Notes: generated by a model from the sequence alone, not told the origin. Counted from the stretch's first letter, positions 25,568-34,671 are shown. The stretch: 64,000 nucleotides of DNA from Pseudoflavitalea sp. G-6-1-2 (GCF_012927185.1 NZ_JABBGB010000003.1:744001-808000), one strand, 5' to 3'. Made by a program: numbers and translations.

Positions 25568-26005
25568 ATGCAACAAAGCAGATACATTCCTTTATCAGAT
25601 TCGGAACATGAGGCGTATGAGTTTTTGGGTTCCGGACCAAAAGGAACCATCAAGAAGATTATTCAGTTTGTCGCAATTGATGCAAACATTTATAACCTGC
25701 AATTTGGAGATTGGGATGAGGATACACAAATGATCAGAGATGATGTGCGATCTAATAATGAGGACAGAAGTAAGGTGCTGGCAACAGTTGCTTTTACTGT
25801 TTTTGATTTTATGAAGCATCACCCGCAAGCAATAATTTTTGCACGTGGGAGCACTATTGCCAGAACGAGATTGTATCAGATGGGGATTTCCGAAAACCTG
25901 GTAGAAATCAAGCAAATGTTTGATATTCAGGGATATATTGAAAATGGGTGGGAGCCATTTAGAAAAGGAAAGAATTACCTGGCCTTTTATCTGAAGGCCC
26001 GATAA
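25568..26005 (+). CDS. DUF6934-like protein of unknown function
   Basis: 145 residues from ATG 25568 (MQQSRYIPLSDSEHEAYEF); an in-frame ATG at 25526 is less likely. It resembles a family I know from many Bacteroidota, mostly multi-copy and of unknown function (DUF6934, assignment from memory). Conserved-looking stretches are GPKGTIKKIIQF, IYNLQFGDWDED, the central KVLATVAFTVFDFMKHHP, the basic GSTIARTRLYQMGI, and GWEPFRKGKNYLAF. No signal peptide or known catalytic motif. The gene is visibly AT-richer than its neighbours, which suggests transfer. A small basic ORF follows after 38 bp and the pair ends with its own terminator, so the two probably form one unit. Confidence 0.8.
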   Translation: MQQSRYIPLSDSEHEAYEFLGSGPKGTIKKIIQFVAIDANIYNLQFGDWDEDTQMIRDDVRSNNEDRSKVLATVAFTVFDFMKHHPQAIIFARGSTIARTRLYQMGISENLVEIKQMFDIQGYIENGWEPFRKGKNYLAFYLKAR

Positions 26006-26043
26006 ATAATTGTAAATTTGATTATTCACTAAAAGAAGATGTT

Positions 26044-26205
26044 ATGTCAACAGCCGCAGTTAAAAAAGGGAGAATGGATGAAGTGATTGTAGTTAAGAAA
26101 ATGCGAGACTACAGTAATGATCCTGCTTTCAAAAAGAAGGCTGAGGAAGCTAAGGCATTCATAAAAAAGCATGGCTTGCCTGATACTTTTTCTAAGAAGA
26201 AATAA
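26044..26205 (+). CDS. Small basic partner of the DUF6934-like protein
   Basis: 53 residues from ATG 26044, rich in Lys (MSTAAVKKGRMDEVIVVKKM at the N-terminus), with a predicted amphipathic helix around FKKKAEEAKAFIKKHGLP and end TFSKKK. The gene lies 38 bp after the DUF6934-like gene and 27 bp before a strong terminator, which supports it being real and co-transcribed. I recall small ORFs of this style next to DUF6934 genes elsewhere. Size, charge and pairing resemble an antitoxin or accessory peptide, but nothing in the sequence proves this. Confidence 0.7.
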   Translation: MSTAAVKKGRMDEVIVVKKMRDYSNDPAFKKKAEEAKAFIKKHGLPDTFSKKK

Positions 26206-26232
26206 TACAGTAATTACACCGATTTAATATTG

Positions 26233-26265
26233 ATCCTGCATGTAACAGCATGCGGGATTTTTTTT
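26233..26265 (+). terminator. Rho-independent terminator of the DUF6934-like module
   Basis: ATCCTGCATG (26233-26242) pairs with CATGCGGGAT (26249-26258) with one G-U pair and continues into eight T. It defines the right end of the two-gene unit. Confidence 0.88.
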
Positions 26266-26355
26266 CGTTAACTTACAATACTTCTTCTCCCTGCCGCTTC
26301 ATAGCTCTGAATTCCTTTCATCGTATTCATTCATCGTAAAACCGATTCATCGACT

Positions 26356-27678
26356 ATGAAAAGGAATCTACTGCTATCATTATGCATTATTGCCTCCATT
26401 GGTCTGCAAGCGCAATCCACCATCCTCATCAACAATGTTCAGATCTTCGATGGTGTACATGAGAAACTATTCACCGGAAACGTGCTGATCCAAAAAGACA
26501 GTATCGCAAAAGTATCAGCTTCTCCCATTCCTACGAACAAAAGCGCTGATACGCGCATCATCGACGGTAAAGGGAAATACCTGATACCTGGATTGATAGA
26601 CGCACACTGGCATTCGATGATGTGCGCTGTTCCCCAAATGGTGCTGCTTACAGCTGATGTAGGTTATCTCAATCTCGTTGCTGCCGGGGAAGCGAAGAAC
26701 ACCCTGATGCGGGGATTCACTTCTGTTCGTGATCTTGCCGGCCCCAGCTTCGGTCTCAAGCTGGCCATCGACCAGGGGCTGGTACTCGGACCGCGAATTT
26801 ATCCCAGTGGTTCCATGATCTCGCAAACCGGCGGCCATGGCGACTTCCGGCTTCCCTATGAAACGCCTGCCGCTGCCAATGCACCACTTAGTCATGGCGA
26901 AGCTATTGGCGGAGGTGCCATTGCGGACGGTCCTGCTGCCGTGCAGCAGAAAGCGCGGGAGCAACTGATGAAGGGAGCCACACAATTGAAACTGGCAGCG
27001 GGTGGGGGAGTATCATCGAGCTATGATCCCATCGATGTAAGCCAGTATTCCGAAGCAGAATTCAAAGCAGCGGTAGATGCAGCAGAAAACTGGGGAACCT
27101 ATGTTACCGTTCATGCCTATACGCCGCGTGCCATCCAGACTGCATTGAGGGCAGGAGTGAAATGTATCGATCATGCACAGCTGATGGATGATGCTACGGC
27201 AAAAATGATTGCGGAAAAAGGAGCGTGGCTCTGCCTGCAGCCTTTCCTCGATAACGAATATTCCAATCAGCAGACAGGTGAGAACAGAGAGAAACAAAAA
27301 ATGGTGCAGGAAGGAACCGACAGAGCCTATCAGCTCGCGAAAAAATACAAGATCAAAACAGGTTGGGGAACGGATATTTTGTTCAATCCCTCGGCTACAA
27401 AGAATCAGGGCGCTATCCTCACAACGCTCACGCGTTGGTATACACCTTTTGAGATTCTCAAAACAGCCACATCTACCAATGGTGAACTGCTGGCATTTTG
27501 CGGACAGCGGAACCCATATCCCAAACCATTGGGAGTGATCCGTGAGGGCGCCTATGCCGACCTGATTCTGGTGGACGGTAACCCGCTGGAGAACATCAAG
27601 CTGGTAGCGGATCCCGATAAAAACTTCCTCCTGATCATGAAAAATGGAAAGGTCTACAAGGAGATCATCGAAAAATAA
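26356..27678 (+). CDS. Exported metal-dependent amidohydrolase (imidazolonepropionase-like)
   Basis: 440 residues with a signal peptide (MKRNLLLSLCIIASIGLQAQ). The amidohydrolase TIM barrel shows GKGKYLIPGLIDAHWH (metal-binding H-x-H), the KLAAGGGVSS segment with the Lys that may be carbamylated, VTVHAYTPRAIQTALRAG and IDHAQLMDD (further His ligands), and TGWGTDILF (Asp). The end GVIREGAYADLILVDGNPLE is typical. Similar exported enzymes include Xaa-Pro/Xaa-Arg dipeptidases of this superfamily; the substrate here is not readable. Single gene. Confidence 0.92.
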   Translation: MKRNLLLSLCIIASIGLQAQSTILINNVQIFDGVHEKLFTGNVLIQKDSIAKVSASPIPTNKSADTRIIDGKGKYLIPGLIDAHWHSMMCAVPQMVLLTADVGYLNLVAAGEAKNTLMRGFTSVRDLAGPSFGLKLAIDQGLVLGPRIYPSGSMISQTGGHGDFRLPYETPAAANAPLSHGEAIGGGAIADGPAAVQQKAREQLMKGATQLKLAAGGGVSSSYDPIDVSQYSEAEFKAAVDAAENWGTYVTVHAYTPRAIQTALRAGVKCIDHAQLMDDATAKMIAEKGAWLCLQPFLDNEYSNQQTGENREKQKMVQEGTDRAYQLAKKYKIKTGWGTDILFNPSATKNQGAILTTLTRWYTPFEILKTATSTNGELLAFCGQRNPYPKPLGVIREGAYADLILVDGNPLENIKLVADPDKNFLLIMKNGKVYKEIIEK

Positions 27679-27740
27679 GTTTCGTTAATTGCTGTTTATC
27701 AAAGTTTTGTCGGGCCACAAAAAATAATGCAGGAAACCCT

Positions 27741-27790
27741 TGCAGGGAATTATCGTTTCCTGTACTTTTGGTTTAACTATTTGGTTAAAC
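27741..27790 (+). promoter_or_regulatory. tetR promoter with operator-like palindrome
   Basis: TTG (27741-27743), 20 bases, then TACTTTTG (27764-27771) make a good promoter. GTTTAAC-TATTG-GTTAAAC (27772-27790) is a perfect 7-bp palindrome lying over the expected transcription start, followed by another GGTT. It is the likely autoregulatory operator of the TetR protein. Confidence 0.7.
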
Positions 27791-27793
27791 TAT

Positions 27794-28411
27794 ATGGTTG
27801 ACGAGAAGGAAAAAGATTCCACCGAACAGAAGATCATAGCTGCCGCCAAGCAGGTATTCCACGAAAAGGGGCTCGATGGTGCACGCATGCAGGATATCGC
27901 CGACAAAGCCGGCATCAATAAAGCACTGCTCCATTATTACTTCAGAAGCAAAGACAAGCTCTTCGAAATGATTTTCCGCGAAGCGGTAGCCCGTCTCATC
28001 CCCAAAGTGGGTATCCTTTTTCTGGAGGATGTTCCGCTCTTCGAAAAGATCGAAAAATTCGTAGACTTCTATATCGCGATGCTGATTGAAAATCCTTACC
28101 TGCCGCTCTTTGTAATGAACGAAATTCAAAAAGAATCGGGCAGGGAATTTCTCGAAGGCATTTTCAATGGAAAGAAACCGGCCGTGCACGTTCTGGCCAA
28201 ACAGATCGAAGAAGAAGTAGCCAAAGGAAATATCAAACCGATCAAGCCGATGCAGCTTACCATGAACATGGTGAGCATGTGCATCTTCCCATTCATGGGC
28301 CGTCCGATGATAAAACTGCTCTGGGATATCAACGAAGAGCAGTTCATGCAGGCAATGGAAGAAAGAAAGAAACACGTTGTGCAATTCATTATCGACTCAA
28401 TTCGTAAATAA
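27794..28411 (+). CDS. TetR/AcrR-family repressor of the efflux operon (CecR-like)
   Basis: 205 residues from ATG 27794, chosen because it follows the promoter and operator; the ATG at 27740 lies upstream of the -7 box. The N-terminal HTH is typical: KIIAAAKQVFHEKGLDGARM, then QDIADKAGINKALLHYYFRS (about 20-55). The C-terminal part resembles the CecR/YbiH class ligand domain. It heads an operon of TolC, HlyD, two ABC ATPases and two permeases and probably represses it, with release by a transported compound. The gap to tolC is 6 bp. Confidence 0.93.
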   Translation: MVDEKEKDSTEQKIIAAAKQVFHEKGLDGARMQDIADKAGINKALLHYYFRSKDKLFEMIFREAVARLIPKVGILFLEDVPLFEKIEKFVDFYIAMLIENPYLPLFVMNEIQKESGREFLEGIFNGKKPAVHVLAKQIEEEVAKGNIKPIKPMQLTMNMVSMCIFPFMGRPMIKLLWDINEEQFMQAMEERKKHVVQFIIDSIRK

Positions 28412-28417
28412 CAATAT

Positions 28418-29716
28418 ATGAATCTCCTTATCGCATGGTTGAAAAGAATGTTCCGCTGGCAGCTGGCTGCCGGCGTTTTTTTTGTGCTGCCCGCAGCTGC
28501 GCAGGAACAAAACACGCTAACCCTCGAACGGGCCTATCAACTGGCAGAGCAGCATTATCCGTTGATTCGTCAGCGTGATCTGGTGAACCGTACATCGGCA
28601 CTTACTATAGAGAATATCGGTAAAGGGTATCTGCCCCAGCTGGCCATCAACGGACAAGCTACTTATCAATCTGACGTAACATCTGTTCCGGTAAAGATCC
28701 CCGGCATCAATGTCGATCAGCCAAATAAAGATCAGTACAAGATCACAGCGGAACTTTCGCAGGTATTGTACGATGGCGGCAATATATCTTCCCAGAAACA
28801 AATTCAGCAGATTAGCTCACTGGTAGAAGATCAGAAGGTAACGGTGGATCTGTACAAAGTGAAGGAGCGCATCAACACACTTTACCTCGGTACACTCTTA
28901 CTCGATGAACAACTCAAACAAACCGAACTGCTCAAACGCGATATCCGCATAGGCATCGACAAAGTATCCGCGCAAGTGCGCAACGGAACTGCACTCCGCA
29001 GCAACCAGCAGGTGCTCGAAGCCGAGCTGTTGAAAACCGATCAGCGGAGCATCGAACTCGCCGCCAACCGCAAAGGACTGCTCGATGTACTGAGCCTTTT
29101 TCTCGGAAAGCAGCTGCCTGAGAACACCACATTGCAGCAACCAGCGTTAAACTCGACTGATATAACCGAAACCATTAACCGACCTGAGCTTCAGCTCTTC
29201 TCTTTTCAGGATAGTCTTTATAAAGTGCAGGAGAGTCTGATCCACGCAAAGAACCGTCCCAAAGCCAGCGCCTTCATTCAGGGCGGATATGGCCGTCCGG
29301 GACTCAACATGCTCGAAAACAAATTCGATTTCTTCTACATTGGTGGTGTTCGTCTCAACTGGAATCTCGGCGGACTTTACACTTCAAAGAAAGAAAAGCA
29401 GCTACTCGCATTGAACCAGCAAATGGTAGGCGTTCAGAAAGAGGTGTTTCTCTTCAATACCAATACCCAGCTGAAACAGCAACAGGCCGAGTTGAACAAA
29501 TGGCAGAAGCTGATCGATACAGATCAGGCGATCATCGATCTCCGCGAAAAAGTGAAGACCGCTGCCAACGCACAACTCGAAAACGGAGTGATCACGGCCA
29601 ACGATTTCCTCCGCGAAGTGAATGCTGAAGATCAGGCGCGTCTCCAGCTGATTGCACACAAACTGCAACTGCTGCAATCTCAGATCAACTATCAAACAAT
29701 TTCAGGAAAACAATAA
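28418..29716 (+). CDS. TolC-family outer membrane efflux protein
   Basis: 432 residues with a signal peptide (ends PAAAQE). Two OEP repeats of long helices and short strands are seen: LTLERAYQLAEQHYPLIRQ at the start, then SALTIENIGKGYLPQLAING, and in the second half KASAFIQGGYGRPGLNM followed by a long coiled-coil (NTQLKQQQAELNKWQKLI) and ENGVITANDFLREV. It forms the outer membrane channel for the ABC exporter encoded downstream. Located between tetR and the membrane fusion protein gene. Confidence 0.94.
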   Translation: MNLLIAWLKRMFRWQLAAGVFFVLPAAAQEQNTLTLERAYQLAEQHYPLIRQRDLVNRTSALTIENIGKGYLPQLAINGQATYQSDVTSVPVKIPGINVDQPNKDQYKITAELSQVLYDGGNISSQKQIQQISSLVEDQKVTVDLYKVKERINTLYLGTLLLDEQLKQTELLKRDIRIGIDKVSAQVRNGTALRSNQQVLEAELLKTDQRSIELAANRKGLLDVLSLFLGKQLPENTTLQQPALNSTDITETINRPELQLFSFQDSLYKVQESLIHAKNRPKASAFIQGGYGRPGLNMLENKFDFFYIGGVRLNWNLGGLYTSKKEKQLLALNQQMVGVQKEVFLFNTNTQLKQQQAELNKWQKLIDTDQAIIDLREKVKTAANAQLENGVITANDFLREVNAEDQARLQLIAHKLQLLQSQINYQTISGKQ

Positions 29717-29728
29717 ATAACCACCTAC

Positions 29729-30667
29729 ATGAAACAATATATTTTCCCGGCACTGATATTCGCAGGCTTTCTCGCTGCCTGCAATGGCAACGGCACTGTA
29801 GCAGATGCCTCCGGAACTTTCGAAGTAGATGAAGTGATCGTCAGCTCCGAGCTTACAGGAAAAATCCTTTCTTTCGATGTGCAGGAAGGCGACTCTATTG
29901 CCAAAGACAAAGTAGTTGGTCTTGTTGATGCCGAAAACCTCAACCTGCAGAAAGAGCAGGTACAGGCCAGCATTGCAGCGCTTAGTCAGAAGACCGCCGA
30001 TCTCAATCCACAGGTGAAACTGCTCGAAGATCAGCTCACTGTTCAGCAGGCGCAACTCAAAAATCTCCTGCACGAAAAGCAACGTCTCGAAAATCTCATC
30101 AAAGCAGATGCAGCCACCGGCAAACAACTCGACGATATGGTTTCTCAGATCGAAGTTGTGCAACGGCAAATGCAGGTAACCCGCCAGCAGATGCAGGTGC
30201 AGCGCAGCAATGTGGGAACGCAGAACCGCAGCATCCTCTCCGAAGGAAAGCCACTCGAAAAACGTGTAGCACAACTCGATGATCAACTGAAACGCGCCAG
30301 CATCACCAATCCCGTTGGCGGAACCGTAATAGAGAAATATGCAGAAGCGGGTGAAATGACGAGTACCGGCAAAGCCCTCTACAAAATTGCCGACCTCTCC
30401 GTAATGACGCTCCGCGCCTACATTACAGGCACACAGCTTCCTCAGGTAAAATTAGGACAGCAGGTAAAAGTGCTGATCGACAACGGCGCCAAATCGTACA
30501 AAGAACTTGCAGGTACCATCACCTGGATCGCCGACAAAGCGGAGTTCACTCCTAAAACCATCCAGACAAAAGAAGAACGCGCCAATCTCGTGTACGCCAT
30601 CAAAGTGAAAGTAAAGAATGATGGCTTCCTCAAGATCGGCATGTACGGAGAAATCAAATTGCAGTAA
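29729..30667 (+). CDS. HlyD/YbhG-type membrane fusion lipoprotein
   Basis: 312 residues. Lipoprotein signal ends in LAAC (Cys about 18). The layout is barrel-sandwich, coiled coil, barrel: VIVSSELTGKILSFDVQEGD, a long helical hairpin (about 75-180, LKNLLHEKQRLENLIKADAA), then SITNPVGGTVIEKYAEAGEM and a beta-barrel ending KIGMYGEIKLQ. It links the inner membrane ABC permeases with the TolC channel. The arrangement matches YbhG of the YbhGFSR exporter. Confidence 0.94.
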   Translation: MKQYIFPALIFAGFLAACNGNGTVADASGTFEVDEVIVSSELTGKILSFDVQEGDSIAKDKVVGLVDAENLNLQKEQVQASIAALSQKTADLNPQVKLLEDQLTVQQAQLKNLLHEKQRLENLIKADAATGKQLDDMVSQIEVVQRQMQVTRQQMQVQRSNVGTQNRSILSEGKPLEKRVAQLDDQLKRASITNPVGGTVIEKYAEAGEMTSTGKALYKIADLSVMTLRAYITGTQLPQVKLGQQVKVLIDNGAKSYKELAGTITWIADKAEFTPKTIQTKEERANLVYAIKVKVKNDGFLKIGMYGEIKLQ

Positions 30668-30682
30668 CCTGAATCATCTTGT

Positions 30683-31600
30683 ATGTCAGCCATCATTGCA
30701 AATAATCTTGTTAAGACCTACGGGAAGAAGAAAGACGTGATGACCGCATTGCACGGCATTTCTTTCAACGTGGAAAAAGGGGAGCTGTTCGGAATTATTG
30801 GTCCGGATGGAGCAGGGAAGACCTCGCTCTTCCGCATCCTCACCACTTTGTTGTTGCCCGATGGAGGCAATGCCACTGTAAACGGATACGATGTTGTGAA
30901 AGACTATCGCGCCATCCGTCAGCAGGTAGGCTACATGCCTGGCAGGTTCTCGCTCTATCAGGATCTCACCGTTGCAGAGAATCTCGAATTCTTCGCCACT
31001 ATCTTCAACACCAGCATTGCAGAACACTACGATCTCGTGCGCGATATTTACGTGCAGATAGAACCATTCAAAGATCGTCGTGCAGGCAAACTCTCCGGCG
31101 GCATGAAACAGAAGCTTGCACTTTGCTGCGCACTCATTCATGAACCATCGGTACTGTTTCTCGATGAACCCACCACCGGTGTAGATGCCGTATCACGCAA
31201 AGAGTTTTGGGAAATGTTACGTGGACTGAAAGAGCGCGGCATCACCATTCTGGTATCCACTCCCTACATGGATGAAGCCAGTCTCTGCGACAGAGTAGCA
31301 CTGATTCAGAATGGAGGCATCATGAGCATCAATTCTCCTGAAGGCATCATCGCTTCATTTCAAAAACCTTTGTTCGCCGCACGCACCAGCCGCATGCTGA
31401 ATATGCAGCAGGATCTGCTGCAACTCGAAGGTGTGGAAGAGTGTTACCTCTGCGGAGAATACTCGCACGTAGTAGTGAAGCCAGCACTCGATGCCGCACA
31501 ACTTGATAGCTACCTCCGCAACAAAGGCCACGAAGCCGTAGAAGTAAAACCCGTAGCTCCCAATATCGAAGACTGTTTTATGGACCTCATGAAAAATTAA
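30683..31600 (+). CDS. ABC transporter ATP-binding protein (YbhF N-half-like)
   Basis: 305 residues. Walker A GPDGAGKTS, Q-loop YMPGRFSLYQDLT, intact signature LSGGMKQKLALCCAL, Walker B VLFLDEPTTGVD and the switch region ILVSTPYMDEAS (His replaced by Pro/Tyr context). About 75 extra C-terminal residues follow the ATPase fold. In E. coli YbhF two such domains are fused; here this gene and the next encode them separately. It would energise the exporter with the two downstream permeases. Confidence 0.94.
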   Translation: MSAIIANNLVKTYGKKKDVMTALHGISFNVEKGELFGIIGPDGAGKTSLFRILTTLLLPDGGNATVNGYDVVKDYRAIRQQVGYMPGRFSLYQDLTVAENLEFFATIFNTSIAEHYDLVRDIYVQIEPFKDRRAGKLSGGMKQKLALCCALIHEPSVLFLDEPTTGVDAVSRKEFWEMLRGLKERGITILVSTPYMDEASLCDRVALIQNGGIMSINSPEGIIASFQKPLFAARTSRMLNMQQDLLQLEGVEECYLCGEYSHVVVKPALDAAQLDSYLRNKGHEAVEVKPVAPNIEDCFMDLMKN

Positions 31601-31607
31601 TGCACCA

Positions 31608-32354
31608 ATGACAAACAACAGGATCATAACAGCCAATCAGCTCACCAAAATATTCGGCGGCTTCAAAGCCGTGGACAGCATCAGCTTCGATGTGCACGAA
31701 GGTGAGATATTCGGATTCCTCGGTGCAAACGGAGCAGGCAAAACAACCGCTATGCGCATGCTCTGCGGATTGTCGATGCCCAGCTCAGGATCGGCCACCG
31801 TAGCGGGTTTCGATGTGTACAAAGAACCGGAGAAGATAAAGCGCAGCATCGGATACATGAGCCAGAAATTCTCGCTCTACGAAGATCTTACCATTAAGGA
31901 GAATATTCGTTTCTATGCCGGCATCTACGGAAAGAGCGATGCCTTCATCAAAGACAAAACAGCAAAGCTGCTGCAGCAACTGCATCTCGGATCGGAAGCC
32001 AATAAGTTAGTACGCTCATTGCCGTTGGGATGGAAGCAGAAGCTTGCTTTTTCGGTGGCCATCTTCCATGAACCGCGCATCGTTTTTCTCGATGAGCCAA
32101 CGGGTGGGGTAGACCCGGTTACACGCCGCGAGTTCTGGAATATGATCTACGAAGCAGCAGCATCCGGCATCACCGTATTTGTAACAACGCACTACATGGA
32201 TGAAGCTGAGTACTGCAACCGGGTGAGCATAATGGTGGATGGAAAAATAGAGGCACTGGATACGCCGTCTGCACTCAAACGATCGCTCCATGCAGCCTCG
32301 ATGGATGAAGTATTTCTGAAACTGGCACGCAAGGCCGTTAGAAGCGGAGACTGA
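31608..32354 (+). CDS. ABC transporter ATP-binding protein (YbhF C-half-like)
   Basis: 248 residues, 7 bp after the first ATPase gene. Walker A GANGAGKTT, Q-loop YMSQKFSLYEDLT, Walker B IVFLDEPTGGVD and switch VTTHYMDEAEYC are canonical, while the signature motif reads LPLGWKQKLAFSVA instead of LSGGQ. The same LPLGW variant occurs in the second ATPase half of YbhF as I recall, so it probably reflects one degenerate ATP site in the heterodimer rather than loss of function. Confidence 0.94.
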   Translation: MTNNRIITANQLTKIFGGFKAVDSISFDVHEGEIFGFLGANGAGKTTAMRMLCGLSMPSSGSATVAGFDVYKEPEKIKRSIGYMSQKFSLYEDLTIKENIRFYAGIYGKSDAFIKDKTAKLLQQLHLGSEANKLVRSLPLGWKQKLAFSVAIFHEPRIVFLDEPTGGVDPVTRREFWNMIYEAAASGITVFVTTHYMDEAEYCNRVSIMVDGKIEALDTPSALKRSLHAASMDEVFLKLARKAVRSGD

Positions 32355-32370
32355 ACCTAAAACACAGTAC

Positions 32371-33477
32371 ATGAAACAATTTCTGTCCTTCGTTAAAAAA
32401 GAATTCTATCATATCAGGCGGGATAAGCGAACGCTGTTCATCCTGCTGGGCATGCCGGTGATGCAGATCCTCATCTTCGGGTTTGCGCTCACCAATGAAG
32501 TGAAGAATGCGAAGATCGCTGTGCTCGACAATTCAAAAGATGCCAGCACACTTGCACTCAGCAGCCAGCTCGAAGCCAGCCGTTATTTCGATATCGCGCA
32601 GGAACTGCATTCGCAGGCGGATATCGAAAAAGCTTTCCGTGCAGGGAAGATCAAACTGGTAGTGGTATTTCCTCAGCAGTTCGATCAGGATCTCAGTCAT
32701 TTCAACAAATCGCAGATACAGCTGATTGCAGATGCATCGGATCCGAATGTAGCCACTACGCTCACCAATTACGCCACTGCCGTGATAATGGATTATCAGA
32801 ACAGGATCACCAATGAACGTAAGCTTCCTTACACCATTAAGACAGAATACAGGATGCTCTACAATCCGCAGCTGAAAGGAGCTTATACTTTCGTGCCGGG
32901 AGTGATGGCGATGGTGCTGATGCTGGTTTGTACATTGATGACGGCCATCACCATCGTTCGTGAAAAAGAAACCGGCACCATGGAAGTGATGCTGGTATCG
33001 CCTGTGCGTCCGCTGAAGATCATTGTGGCAAAAGCAGTCCCTTACCTGCTGCTCTCGATCATCAATATCACCAGCATTTTGTTGCTCAGTGTTTTTGTGC
33101 TGGATGTGCCGATCCGCGGAAGCCTCGCCCTGCTTGTGTTTGAAAGCATCCTGTTCACCATCACCTCACTGGCGTTGGGATTGCTGATCTCTTCGGCCAC
33201 GAATTCGCAGCAAACTGCCATGTTCATTTCTCTCACAGGATTATTTCTTCCAACAGTGATGCTGAGCGGTTTTATGTTCCCTATCGAGAATATGCCATTG
33301 CCGCTTCGCGTGATCTCCAATGTGGTACCGGCAAAATGGTACTATCATATTGCAAGCTCGGTGATGATTAAGGGGCTTGGACTGGCGGCCGTTTGGAAAG
33401 AAACCCTGATACTAACAGGCATGACTGTATTTCTGCTGGCTGTAGCCATCAGGAAATTCAAAATAAGATTGGCGTAA
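32371..33477 (+). CDS. ABC-2 type permease (YbhS/YbhR-like)
   Basis: 368 residues. One N-terminal transmembrane helix (about 22-42), a large extracytoplasmic domain (about 45-175), and five C-terminal helices, with the family segment VREKETGTMEVMLVSPVRPL. This is the ABC2_membrane_3 layout. It pairs with the second permease gene 18 bp downstream and with the two ATPases to form the inner membrane part of the exporter. Drug or cationic compound export is known for YbhGFSR; the substrate here is not shown. Confidence 0.94.
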   Translation: MKQFLSFVKKEFYHIRRDKRTLFILLGMPVMQILIFGFALTNEVKNAKIAVLDNSKDASTLALSSQLEASRYFDIAQELHSQADIEKAFRAGKIKLVVVFPQQFDQDLSHFNKSQIQLIADASDPNVATTLTNYATAVIMDYQNRITNERKLPYTIKTEYRMLYNPQLKGAYTFVPGVMAMVLMLVCTLMTAITIVREKETGTMEVMLVSPVRPLKIIVAKAVPYLLLSIINITSILLLSVFVLDVPIRGSLALLVFESILFTITSLALGLLISSATNSQQTAMFISLTGLFLPTVMLSGFMFPIENMPLPLRVISNVVPAKWYYHIASSVMIKGLGLAAVWKETLILTGMTVFLLAVAIRKFKIRLA

Positions 33478-33495
33478 TTGTAAAACATAACGCAG

Positions 33496-34614
33496 ATGCG
33501 CACGCTAAAATTTTTATTGCAGAAAGAATTCAGGCAGGTTTTCAGAGATCCTGCCATTCTCCGGATGATTTTCATTATGCCGGTGATTCAACTGATGATT
33601 CTGCCATGGGCCGCCGATTACGAAGTAAAGAACATCAGGTTGGCGGTGGTAGATAACAATCATTCGGATTATAGCCGCCAGCTGATTTCCAAAGTTACCA
33701 GCTCCGGTTATTTTCAATTGCAGCATTACAGCAGTTCCATGCAGCAGGCGATGCAGGAGATCGAAGCGGATAAGGCAGATCTTGTTCTTGAGATCCCTGC
33801 ACATTTTTCCAAAGACATCGTAAAAGAGGATGAAGCCTCGCTGATGATGAGCATCAATGCCATCAACGGCGTAAAGGCCAACCTGGGAGGAGCCTATCTG
33901 CGGAGCATCATTCAGGATTTCAACCGGGAGATCCGCCTGCGATGGATTCAGTTCCCAAGATTCAATCCCGAACTGAATATCGAAACCACCAGTTCCAACT
34001 GGTTCAATCCGCATCTCAATTACCGGTATTTTATGGTACCGGGGATACTGGTGGTATTGGTAACCATGGTGGGCGCTTTTCTTACCTCCATGAATATTGT
34101 ACGAGAAAAGGAGATCGGTACTATCGAGCAGATCAACGTTACGCCGATCCACAAATACCATTTTATATTAGGTAAGCTGATCCCGTTCTGGGTACTGGGG
34201 TTGTTTGTTCTTGGCATCGGGCTCACTATAGCGCGGCTGGTCTATGGAATTGTGCCGGTGGGTAATGTGGCTACCATCTTCTGTTTCGCGGCGCTTTACC
34301 TGCTGGCGGTACTGGGACTGGGGCTGTTGATCTCCACCTACACATCGAGTCAGCAGCAGGCGATACTGCTTTCATTCTTTTTGATGATGGTATTCATTCT
34401 GCTCGGCGGCCTTTATACGAGTATCGACAGCATGCCTGCCTGGGCGAAGGCTTTCACCAAAATCAATCCTGTTTCTTATTTTATTGAAGTGATGCGGATG
34501 GTGGTGCTGAAGGGGAGTGGTCTTTGGGATATCCGGTATCATATGCTCACAATGGCGGGTATTGCCGTGGTGCTGAACAGCTGGGCAATTTTCAGTTACC
34601 GTAAGCGGGCTTAG
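33496..34614 (+). CDS. ABC-2 type permease (YbhR/YbhS-like), second subunit
   Basis: 372 residues with the same layout as the upstream permease: helix at about 23-40, a periplasmic domain, then five helices. The conserved cytosolic loop is VREKEIGTIEQINVTPIHKY, and the final loop reads GGLYTSIDSMPAWAKAFTKI. Last gene of the TetR-controlled efflux operon; the next gene has its own promoter box 31 bp downstream. Confidence 0.94.
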   Translation: MRTLKFLLQKEFRQVFRDPAILRMIFIMPVIQLMILPWAADYEVKNIRLAVVDNNHSDYSRQLISKVTSSGYFQLQHYSSSMQQAMQEIEADKADLVLEIPAHFSKDIVKEDEASLMMSINAINGVKANLGGAYLRSIIQDFNREIRLRWIQFPRFNPELNIETTSSNWFNPHLNYRYFMVPGILVVLVTMVGAFLTSMNIVREKEIGTIEQINVTPIHKYHFILGKLIPFWVLGLFVLGIGLTIARLVYGIVPVGNVATIFCFAALYLLAVLGLGLLISTYTSSQQQAILLSFFLMMVFILLGGLYTSIDSMPAWAKAFTKINPVSYFIEVMRMVVLKGSGLWDIRYHMLTMAGIAVVLNSWAIFSYRKRA

Positions 34615-34644
34615 AATTGCGCAGGTGAAAATAACTGCATTGCC

Positions 34645-34652
34645 TACCTTTG
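34645..34652 (+). promoter_or_regulatory. Promoter -7 box of the aldo/keto reductase gene
   Basis: TACCTTTG 20 bases before the ATG at 34672, separating this gene from the efflux operon. A TTGC at 34617-34620 could serve as -33 element, with a rather long spacing of 24. Confidence 0.5.
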
Positions 34653-34671
34653 CGCTTCAAAATCGCAACGC

